From Erysipelotrichaceae bacterium (GTDB taxonomy: Bacteria > Bacillota_I > Bacilli_A > Erysipelotrichales > Erysipelotrichaceae): a DNA stretch of 5,418 nucleotides. Positions within the stretch are counted from its first letter, which is position 1, and every line of letters starts with the position of its first letter. Below the pieces are notes generated by a model. The model worked only from the letters and a program-made list of their open reading frames with translations, made no database searches and was not told where the DNA came from. Positions 1-5,136 of the stretch are shown here, in pieces. Location: NCBI GenBank assembly GCA_900754715.1, contig CAAEDX010000150.1, positions 1 through 5,418 of the forward strand. Direction: 5' to 3'. A program made the position numbers and the translations under genes.

Positions 1-16
1 CAAAATGATGATGTAA

Positions 17-25
17 TGCTATAAT
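17..25 (+). promoter_or_regulatory. Extended -10 promoter element for secG
   Basis: The nine bases TGCTATAAT give a perfect TATAAT hexamer (20-25) preceded by the TGn extension typical of extended -10 sigma-A promoters in Gram-positive bacteria. The -35 box would fall at or beyond the left edge, so it cannot be checked. Transcription would start near position 32, leaving a leader of about 45 bases before secG. This would be the promoter for secG and, by readthrough of the terminator at 307-331, for the rnr operon. Confidence 0.6.
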
Positions 26-77
26 GAGTTAGCAATCCATATAAATCGGGAAAAATGACAGAAAGGGGGAGTATGGT

Positions 78-308
78 ATGGAATTTTTACAGGTTTTGCT
101 GATGTTGGTAGCGGTCGTATTGATAATACTCTCTTTGCTGCAGGGCGGAAAGTCAGATGGACTGAGTTCGGCATTTACCGGAGCAGGTGATCTGAATCTG
201 TTCGCAAATACAAAAGAGCGTGGTGCCGAGAAAATTATTTCCAATGCTACGATGGCAGTGGGGATCTTATTTTTCATCATGGTGCTGGTGATTCGTGTAT
301 TCTCATAA
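78..308 (+). CDS. secG: Protein translocase subunit SecG
   Basis: SecG is the small, non-essential subunit of the SecYEG channel; it assists SecA-driven protein export across the cytoplasmic membrane. The product has 76 residues, the usual length. It shows two hydrophobic membrane segments (about 3-22 and 56-74) joined by a conserved loop with LLQGGKSDGLSSAFTGAGD (20-38), followed by RGAEKI (48-53), which is the family signature. The ATG at 78 is preceded by AAAGGGGGAG at 62-71 with good spacing; the ATG at 73 is out of frame and too close to that site. The gene is the first of the secG-rnr-smpB-ssrA neighbourhood typical of Bacillota. Its stop codon is part of the following terminator stem. 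Identification is secure from the motif, topology and context. Confidence 0.96.
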   Translation: MEFLQVLLMLVAVVLIILSLLQGGKSDGLSSAFTGAGDLNLFANTKERGAEKIISNATMAVGILFFIMVLVIRVFS

Positions 309-331
309 AGGCCCGATGCGGGTCTTTTTTT
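307..331 (+). terminator. Intrinsic terminator (attenuating) between secG and rnr
   Basis: Bases 307-315 (AAAGGCCCG) pair with 319-327 (CGGGTCTTT), giving nine pairs including one G-U around a three-base ATG loop, followed by a T run that reaches 330. The left arm starts within the secG TAA stop codon. No convincing promoter is visible between this hairpin and rnr, so it probably acts as a partial terminator that lowers expression of the downstream genes relative to secG. That role is inferred. Confidence 0.75.
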
Positions 332-350
332 ATGAAAGGAGGGGATCAGA

Positions 351-2498
351 GTGCGAGAGCGTATATTCAAGCTGATGGATGATCACCCAGAGCATCACTT
401 CAGCGCACATGAGATCGGTGAAAAGCTGAATGTGCAGGGCAGTGCGCAGCATCGCCGGCTGATGCGGGAACTGAATGCGCTGGAGGACGAGATGCTGCTG
501 GCGCGTGATGACAGCGATGGCTATCAACGGGCTGAACGCCTTGGTTATTTTCAGGGAACCTTGCGTGTGAATGCCAAGGGATTCGGCTTCATCGACCTGG
601 ATGAGGTGAGCTATTATGTAGCCAAGGAGCACCTTCATCTCGCCATGGATCAGGATGTGGTCCTGGCTCGCATATTGCAAGGGGGAAGCCATGAGACCGA
701 ATGCGAGGTCATCCGGATCCTGGCGCATGGAAATACCCGTTTTGTCGGCGTGGTCAAGAAGGACCGGAAGCAGTTTTACTTCCTGCCAGACAAGGATCTG
801 GGCAAGCGCCGCATCACCGTGACCAATTATGCGCAGTTTCCGCTTGTCCATGATTCCAAGGTGCTGGTGGAGATCGATTCATATGGCAGAGAGCTGAAGG
901 GTCATATCACCAGAGTGCTGGGCTACAAATACGATCCAGGCATCGATATCCTTTCCTTGCTGGTCGAGCATGATATCTTTACTGAATTTGCCCCGGAAAC
1001 GCTGGAAGAGATCCGCAATGTGCCGGATGCCATCGATGACGCGATGATCGAAAAAGGACGCCATGATCTGCGCGATCTTCTGACGATCACGATCGACGGG
1101 GATGACGCGCGTGATTTTGATGATGCCATCAGCATTCAGAAGCTTCCTGAAGGATACCGCTTGTGGGTGCATATCGCCGATGTCTCTTACTATGTGCGTC
1201 CGGGAACAGCGCTTGACCGTGAAGCGTACCGCCGCGGCACCAGCGTATATGTGACGGACCGGGTCGTGCCGATGCTGCCGCAGGTCCTCAGCAATGGTAT
1301 CTGCTCGCTGAATCCGCATGAGGATCGTTTTACGATCACGGTGCAGATGGATATTGCCAAAGATGGTTCGGTGCGGGAATCACAGATCTATCCGGCTATC
1401 ATCCGCAGCGATGAGCGGATGACTTATGGCAATGTCAACCGCATCATGGCCAAAGATGAGCGGCTCGTGCGCCGTTATGCGCATTTGCTGCTCATGATCG
1501 ACAATATGATGGGCTGCAGCGCACTGATCCGAAAACGTCGTCATGATCTGGGCGCGGTGAATTTTGAGACTCGCGAGTCCAAGATCATTGTGGATGAAAA
1601 AGGTGTTCCGCAGCAGATCGTCCTGCGTGAACGCGGCGAATCAGAACGCATGATCGAGGATTTTATGATCGCAGCCAATGAATGCGTGGCGGCATACATG
1701 AAGTGGATGGATCTGCCGGCCATGTATCGTGTGCATGAACAGCCGGAAGCCAAAAAGGTGCGGGCCTTTGCCAAAGTGGCCAAGACTCTTGGCTATTCGT
1801 TCGTCGTCAATGTCGCGCAGGTATATCCCGGACAGTTTCAGCGGCTGTTAGAAGAAGCGCAGGGCGAGGACAACTTCGATGTGCTTTCCGCGTATATGCT
1901 GCGCAGCATGCAGAAGGCGCGCTATGACGCGCAATGCCTTGGACATTTTGGTCTGGGTCTGAAGGAATACCTGCATTTTACTTCGCCGATCCGCCGCTAT
2001 CCTGATCTGGTCGTGCACCGCATGCTGCGCAAATATGTGTTTGCGCAGGACCAGGATGCCACGGCCATGAAGCGTGATCAGGAGTGGATCGCGCAGGCAG
2101 CTGAGCACGCCAGCGTGCGTGAACGCTGCGCGCAGGAAGCCGAACGCGCGGTAGATGATATGAAAAAGGCACAGTACATGGAACAGTTTGTCGGCCGGAC
2201 ATATACGGGAAAGATCAGCGGGATCACCCGTTTCGGCATGTTTGTCGAGCTGGAAGATACTGTCGAGGGCCTGGTCCATGTATCGACCATGAAAGATGAT
2301 CGCTATCAGTACCATGAAGAGGCGCTGGCGCTGATCGGTGAGCATACGGCGAAGCAGTACCGCATGGGCCAGCAGGTCCGCGTCAAGTGTGTGGGCGCCA
2401 ATCGCTGGAAACGGCAGGTCGATTTTGAGCTGATCGAAAAAAGCCGCCGGCAGCGGCCTCCGCAGCGTGCGCGTCGCCGCAGAAGGCAAAAAGCATGA
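351..2498 (+). CDS. rnr: Ribonuclease R (3'-5' exoribonuclease)
   Basis: RNase R is a processive 3'-to-5' exonuclease of the RNase II/RNB family. It degrades structured RNA, takes part in rRNA quality control and, in trans-translation, removes the non-stop mRNA. The product has 715 residues. An N-terminal winged-helix-like domain (about 1-60) is followed by cold-shock/OB domains (about 65-225, with KGFGFID at 76-82). The RNB catalytic domain (about 235-560) has DGDDARDFDD at 249-258, whose D249, D255, D257 and D258 match the four metal-binding aspartates of E. coli RNase R. The signature HFTSPIRRYPDLVVHR lies at 542-557. An S1 RNA-binding domain (about 614-697) and a very basic tail (699-715) follow. 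The GTG start is supported by AAAGGAGG at 335-342, eight bases upstream, and by the family N-terminus. The stop overlaps the next start by four bases (ATGA). All key residues are present and the gene looks intact. Confidence 0.97.
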   Translation: MRERIFKLMDDHPEHHFSAHEIGEKLNVQGSAQHRRLMRELNALEDEMLLARDDSDGYQRAERLGYFQGTLRVNAKGFGFIDLDEVSYYVAKEHLHLAMDQDVVLARILQGGSHETECEVIRILAHGNTRFVGVVKKDRKQFYFLPDKDLGKRRITVTNYAQFPLVHDSKVLVEIDSYGRELKGHITRVLGYKYDPGIDILSLLVEHDIFTEFAPETLEEIRNVPDAIDDAMIEKGRHDLRDLLTITIDGDDARDFDDAISIQKLPEGYRLWVHIADVSYYVRPGTALDREAYRRGTSVYVTDRVVPMLPQVLSNGICSLNPHEDRFTITVQMDIAKDGSVRESQIYPAIIRSDERMTYGNVNRIMAKDERLVRRYAHLLLMIDNMMGCSALIRKRRHDLGAVNFETRESKIIVDEKGVPQQIVLRERGESERMIEDFMIAANECVAAYMKWMDLPAMYRVHEQPEAKKVRAFAKVAKTLGYSFVVNVAQVYPGQFQRLLEEAQGEDNFDVLSAYMLRSMQKARYDAQCLGHFGLGLKEYLHFTSPIRRYPDLVVHRMLRKYVFAQDQDATAMKRDQEWIAQAAEHASVRERCAQEAERAVDDMKKAQYMEQFVGRTYTGKISGITRFGMFVELEDTVEGLVHVSTMKDDRYQYHEEALALIGEHTAKQYRMGQQVRVKCVGANRWKRQVDFELIEKSRRQRPPQRARRRRRQKA

Positions 2499-3625
2499 GA
2501 CGCACGATCCTTGCTGTGCTGGCGCTGCTTGTGCTCGCTGGCTGTCAGAAAGCACCGGAGCCCCCACAGCAGACACAGTCTGTCCCACAGCCAAAGACAG
2601 TCAGCTTCCTGGCTGCCGGGGATGATCTGATCCATGGACTGATCTATGAAAGCGGACGCCAGGAAGATGGAAGCTATGATTTCAGGCCGATGTATGCGCG
2701 GGTGAAGCCGCAGATCGAAGCGGCTGATGTCGCTGTGATCAATCAAGAGACCGTGTGCGGCGGAAGCGAGCTTGGCCTTTCTTCTTATCCGGCTTTCAAT
2801 AGTCCTTATGAGATACTGGATGCGCTCGCGGATGCCGGCGTGGACTGGATCACGACGAGCACGAATCACGCTTTTGATTTCGGGGAACAGGCGATCCTGA
2901 ATCAGCTCGGTCATGTCCGGGAAAACTATCCGCAGATGATGGTGACCGGGACCCATGACAGCGCAGAGGACGCGAAGACCATGCGTGTCTTGCAGCGCAA
3001 CGGCGTGCGGATCGGGCTGCTGAGCTATACTTATGGGCTCAACGGATTGTCCTTGCCAGAAGGAAAAGAATATCTGGTCGATCTGATCGATGAAGAGAAG
3101 ATCGCGGCCGATGTCGCATCGCTCAGTGAAGTGAGCGATATTCAGGTCGTCGGCATGCACTGGGGAACAGAATATCAGTTTGCGCCGGATGATCGGCAGC
3201 GGGAACTGGCACAATGGCTCAGCGATCAGGGTGTCGATGTCATCATCGGCACGCATCCGCATGTGCTGCAGCCGATACAGATGATCACGGGCGAAAAGGG
3301 CAACGAGACACTGGTGTTCTATTCACTGGGAAATTTCGTCTCCGCGCAAGATGTGAACAGCCGCATGCTGGGCGCGATGGCAAAGTGGAACATGATCTAT
3401 GATCCTCAGGACGGCCATGTCGCCATTGAAGATGTCCGCGTCGAACCGACCGTGATGTTCTTTGACGCGGCAGGAAAAAATGTACAAGTCTATCCTCTGT
3501 CACAGTATGACGATGAAACGGCTTCGCGTCATTTGCTCAGCCTGCAGGGAGAGGATATGTCAGTGTCCTTTTTCCATGACCTGTGCGCGCAGATCATGGG
3601 TGAATGGATGGAAGACGAGGAGTGA
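2495..3625 (+). CDS. CapA-family (PGA_cap) metallophosphatase-fold lipoprotein
   Basis: This 376-residue protein resembles the CapA/PgsA family, named for poly-gamma-glutamate capsule synthesis, whose members adopt a calcineurin-like metallophosphatase fold. A short signal sequence (MRRTILAVLALLVLAGC) ends in a lipobox L14-A15-G16-C17, so the mature protein should be lipidated at C17 and held on the outer face of the membrane; a P/Q-rich spacer (18-33) follows. Metal-site-like motifs appear in the family order: AGDD (41-44), NQE (83-85), STNHAFDFG (122-130), GMHWG (220-224), GTHPHVLQP (252-260) and SLGNFV (277-282). The ATG overlaps the rnr stop, with AGAAGG at 2481-2486 as ribosome binding site; smpB begins four bases after its stop. 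This implies translational coupling with genes of trans-translation. No capsule genes (capB, capC) are in the window, so a capsule role is not supported; many family members are orphan surface hydrolase-like proteins of unknown substrate. Confidence 0.88.
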   Translation: MRRTILAVLALLVLAGCQKAPEPPQQTQSVPQPKTVSFLAAGDDLIHGLIYESGRQEDGSYDFRPMYARVKPQIEAADVAVINQETVCGGSELGLSSYPAFNSPYEILDALADAGVDWITTSTNHAFDFGEQAILNQLGHVRENYPQMMVTGTHDSAEDAKTMRVLQRNGVRIGLLSYTYGLNGLSLPEGKEYLVDLIDEEKIAADVASLSEVSDIQVVGMHWGTEYQFAPDDRQRELAQWLSDQGVDVIIGTHPHVLQPIQMITGEKGNETLVFYSLGNFVSAQDVNSRMLGAMAKWNMIYDPQDGHVAIEDVRVEPTVMFFDAAGKNVQVYPLSQYDDETASRHLLSLQGEDMSVSFFHDLCAQIMGEWMEDEE

Positions 3626-3629
3626 TGAG

Positions 3630-4085
3630 ATGGCAGAACGAAAAGTGATCGCCTATAACCGCAAGGCATCGCATGATTATTTTTTGGAGGACCGCTATGA
3701 AGCCGGCCTTGAACTGAAAGGGACCGAGATCAAGTCGATCCGGCAGGGAAAGGTGCAGCTGAAAGATGCCTACATCAGCTTTGTGAACAATGAGGCATTC
3801 ATCAAGGAGATGCATATCGCTGCCTATGAATACGGCAATCGCTTCAATCATGATGAGACGCGCATCCGCAAGCTTTTGCTGCATCGCGATGAGATCCGCA
3901 AGCTGCAACAGAAAGTGCAGCTGAAAGGCTATACGGTCGTACCGATCTCTCTGTATCTGTACAAAGGCCTTGCCAAGCTGGAGATCGCATTGGCAAAGGG
4001 CAAGGACCTGCATGACAAACGCAATGCGCAGAAGGAAAAAGATGCCAGACGAGAGATCGAAAAAGCATTGAAGAACCACTGGTAG
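3630..4085 (+). CDS. smpB: SsrA-binding protein SmpB
   Basis: SmpB binds the tRNA-like part of tmRNA, brings it to ribosomes stalled without a stop codon and mimics the missing codon-anticodon pairing in the decoding centre. The product has 151 residues, the usual size. The N-terminal half contains NRKASHDYF (10-18), GLELKGTEIKSIRQGKVQL (26-44) and the AYEYGNRFNHDETRIRKLLLH stretch (65-85), all hallmarks of the OB-fold. The C-terminal tail (about 122-151: KGKDLHDKRNAQKEKDARRE...) is lysine/arginine rich and forms the helix that enters the mRNA channel. The frame is open further upstream, but the ATG at 3630 gives the canonical N-terminus and has GAGGAG at 3617-3622 seven bases away, so longer starts are rejected. 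It lies four bases after the lipoprotein gene and 23 bases before its RNA partner ssrA. Confidence 0.97.
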   Translation: MAERKVIAYNRKASHDYFLEDRYEAGLELKGTEIKSIRQGKVQLKDAYISFVNNEAFIKEMHIAAYEYGNRFNHDETRIRKLLLHRDEIRKLQQKVQLKGYTVVPISLYLYKGLAKLEIALAKGKDLHDKRNAQKEKDARREIEKALKNHW

Positions 4086-4096
4086 TATGTTAAACT
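4068..4096 (+). promoter_or_regulatory. Candidate promoter for ssrA inside the end of smpB
   Basis: TTGAAG (4068-4073) and TAAACT (4091-4096) are separated by 17 bases, and the -10 is preceded by TGT, giving an extended -10 element. Each hexamer matches the sigma-A consensus at four of six positions. Transcription would begin near 4103, a few bases before the mature tmRNA 5' end at 4109, which RNase P would create. The -35 lies within the last smpB codons. This would let tmRNA be made in excess over the operon mRNA. Confidence 0.5.
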
Positions 4097-4108
4097 ATCA
4101 GTGCACAC

Positions 4109-4475
4109 GGGGCTGTACTGGTTTCGATAGGGGTCAGTCTGGTGCGGACCACAGTCGTGTGGCTACGTAAAGGCCGCTTAAAAATAACTGGAAACAATTT
4201 CAGAACTGCGAATAACTTCGCATTTGCTGCTTAATTAACCGATAGCGGTTTGCAGCCTCCTTATGCGTTTTGCTCTTGGGTGCGTAAGTTGAGACAGGAT
4301 ACGGGAGCCAGGCACATGCGGATGCTGTCCGGACGCATGTGATGGAAATTTACGGGCAGAACGTCACAGATGTTCGTCCATCGCGTTCTGTGATCTGATG
4401 AGGATGGACTAAACTGTAAACGTTCGTACGGGGGACGGCTTTTAGACAGGGGTTCGACTCCCCTCAGCTCCACCA
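4109..4475 (+). ncRNA. ssrA: Transfer-messenger RNA (tmRNA)
   Basis: This one-piece tmRNA is about 367 bases long. The acceptor stem pairs GGGGCTG (4109-4115) with CAGCTCC (4465-4471), followed by the discriminator A and an encoded CCA (4473-4475). The third pair is G-U, the identity element that makes alanyl-tRNA synthetase charge it. The T arm is AGGGG-TTCGACT-CCCCT (4448-4464). The 5' segment contains the conserved TACTGGTTTCGATAG (4116-4130). A hairpin CCACA/TGTGG (4149-4162) enclosed by GCGG/CCGC (4144-4147/4174-4177) lies in the PK1 region. The stop codon sits in a helix H5 (GCTGC 4226-4230 with GCAGC 4252-4256, plus AACCG/CGGTT 4237-4250). Three downstream pseudoknots are readable: PK2 (4260-4266/4282-4288 with 4272-4277/4303-4308), PK3 (4313-4320/4334-4341 with 4325-4330/4354-4359) and PK4 (4364-4370/4387-4393 with 4376-4382/4403-4409). 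It rescues stalled ribosomes together with SmpB, encoded just upstream. Confidence 0.97.
4190..4234 (+). other. tmRNA-encoded proteolysis tag, predicted GNNFRTANNFAFAA
   Basis: Within ssrA, the frame ending at the TAA of helix H5 reads back as GNNFRTANNFAFAA, 14 residues. The resume codon is placed at GGA (4190-4192) because the preceding AATAACT is the same context that precedes the alanine resume codon in related Bacillota tmRNAs, and because an A sits at position -4, known to be important for resumption. With the charged alanine added first, the appended tail would be A-GNNFRTANNFAFAA. The AFAA ending departs from the usual ALAA but keeps a hydrophobic C-terminus recognised by ClpXP-type proteases. 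The exact resume codon is an inference; the C-terminal half of the tag is certain from the frame and stop. Confidence 0.75.
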
Positions 4476-4490
4476 AAAAGTGCTTTATAC

Positions 4491-4523
4491 AGATTTTTTC
4501 GAACGATTGATTCGGAAGAGTTT
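4491..4523 (+). repeat. Weak hairpin directly downstream of ssrA
   Basis: TTTTTCGAA (4495-4503) can pair with TTCGGAAGA (4511-4519) around a seven-base loop, and the helix can be extended outward by a few A-U and G-U pairs. It has only two G-C pairs and ends near a run of four T. It could be a processing element or a secondary terminator for the tmRNA precursor, but chance cannot be excluded. Confidence 0.25.
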
Positions 4524-4544
4524 TCATAAAAGTGAATCTATAGG

Positions 4545-4585
4545 AAAGATCAGCATCTGAGCAATTTGACGCTGATCTTTTTTTA
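4545..4585 (+). terminator. Intrinsic terminator of the smpB-ssrA transcript
   Basis: AAAGATCAGC (4545-4554) is perfectly complementary to GCTGATCTTT (4571-4580), forming a ten-pair stem with a 16-base loop, followed by a T run to about 4584. It lies about 70 bases after the tmRNA CCA, so the precursor would carry a 3' trailer that must be trimmed. It cleanly separates the conserved operon from the region to the right. Confidence 0.85.
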
Positions 4586-4645
4586 TATCCTGATCTGTGC
4601 GGAACGTATTCAATGCCTGAGCGCTATTCAACGATACATCAGAAC

Positions 4646-4671
4646 CTCCATCTTCAAGCTTGAGGTGGGGG
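4646..4671. repeat. Imperfect inverted repeat with GC-rich arms
   Basis: A perfect ten-base palindrome TCAAGCTTGA (4654-4663) is flanked by arms CCTCC and GTGGGGG that pair with two mismatches and some G-U pairs. The C-rich/G-rich arms with a palindromic tip faintly resemble subterminal hairpins of IS200/IS605-type elements. No transposase gene is present, so this is only a resemblance. Confidence 0.3.
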
Positions 4672-4713
4672 CATCATTGCTTTTTCATCGTGATCAGGAA
4701 GCAGGTGGATAAC

Positions 4714-4740
4714 TGCGGCGTAAAGACTGCAACTGCCGCA
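4714..4740. repeat. Short perfect inverted repeat
   Basis: TGCGGC (4714-4719) and GCCGCA (4735-4740) are perfect complements separated by 15 bases. The hexamer AACTGC also recurs directly at 4711 and 4731. No T run follows on either strand, so it does not look like a terminator, and no function can be assigned. Confidence 0.3.
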
Positions 4741-4823
4741 ACTTCGATATGATCCATTTTCCAGTATAAACAAAGCTGATAATAGTATTCTTGATTGGCA
4801 GTGTGCTTATCCCTTGAGGTGCG

Positions 4824-4831
4824 TATATAAT
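4824..4831 (+). promoter_or_regulatory. Lone -10-like TATATAAT
   Basis: A perfect TATAAT (4826-4831) occurs about 305 bases upstream of the flavodoxin-fold gene. No good -35 is found at 15 to 19 bases: TTGGCA at 4795 is 25 bases away, too far. If active, it would give a long untranslated leader. Confidence 0.2.
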
Positions 4832-5095
4832 CTGATCAGGACCGGAACAAGAACGTATCCACGATATCAGAGCTGATTAAGGCAAAAGGTCGTCCGAATC
4901 GATCCTTTGCTGAAAGGGCGTGGGAGACAAGATCACTGCCGCACAGGCACGATCATGTTTGCTGTTCAGATACGAGGTGCCAACTGGATACCAAAACGAG
5001 AAGGCAGATCTTGTTCTTCACCCTAAAAAAACAGCGGTCGAAAAGAAAGATCTGTCATTTCGTCTGCGCCATGAAGGTGCTTTCTCTTTTGTCTC

Positions 5096-5101
5096 TAAAA
5101 T
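5096..5101 (+). promoter_or_regulatory. Possible -10 box close to the flavodoxin-fold gene
   Basis: TAAAAT matches the sigma-A -10 consensus at five of six positions and would start transcription about 30 bases before the TTG start. There is no clear -35 and no TGn extension, so the assignment is weak. Confidence 0.22.
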
Positions 5102-5118
5102 AAACGAACATTTGATTA

Positions 5119-5127
5119 AGAAAGGAG
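5119..5127 (+). promoter_or_regulatory. Ribosome binding site that fixes the TTG start
   Basis: AGAAAGGAG lies nine bases before the TTG at 5137 and is a strong match to the anti-Shine-Dalgarno sequence. Together with the flavodoxin N-terminus that starts immediately after, it decides the start codon. There is no in-frame ATG or GTG between the upstream stop (5113-5115) and the FTGTGNS motif. Confidence 0.8.
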
Positions 5128-5136
5128 CTGGATCCA

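Larger units (their letters stand above)
4586..5120. other. About 535 bases without a confident gene
   Basis: No complete gene with a start, ribosome binding site and recognisable product was found on either strand. The stretch contains two small inverted repeats (4646-4671 and 4714-4740), a lone TATAAT (4826-4831) without a good -35, and several medium-length open frames on both strands with no supported start. A plus-strand frame opening at a GTG (4920) runs to 5195 but has no properly spaced ribosome binding site and overlaps the next gene by about 59 bases. A minus-strand frame from 5111 to 4674 is interrupted only by three TGA codons. The stretch may be intergenic sequence or remains of decayed genes next to the ssrA integration hotspot. 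Confidence 0.6.

Noticed and set aside
1848..3262. Long minus-strand open frames opposite rnr and the lipoprotein gene
   Set aside because: They mirror strongly supported plus-strand genes, are Arg/His/Ser-rich shadows and show no family motif or ribosome binding site.
3462..3629. Upstream extension of the smpB frame by 56 codons
   Set aside because: The extension lies entirely over the lipoprotein gene in another frame and is not SmpB-like, whereas the ATG at 3630 gives the canonical SmpB start with its own ribosome binding site.
4261..4527. Minus-strand open frame of 88 codons containing LVELRGVEPLSKS
   Set aside because: It lies antisense to the tmRNA; the ELRGVEPL-type peptide is simply the complement of the tmRNA T arm and acceptor end, a well-known false prediction opposite tRNA-like genes.
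4590..4860. Partial similarity between 4590-4613 and 4832-4860 (shared CTGATC, CGGAAC and GAACGTAT words)
   Set aside because: The words are short and need several gaps to align; not enough to call a duplicated segment.
4831..5103. Plus-strand open frame of about 91 codons following a TAA
   Set aside because: It has no ATG, GTG or TTG with a ribosome binding site near its beginning and no recognisable motif; it shares the region with other equally open frames, so it is probably chance.
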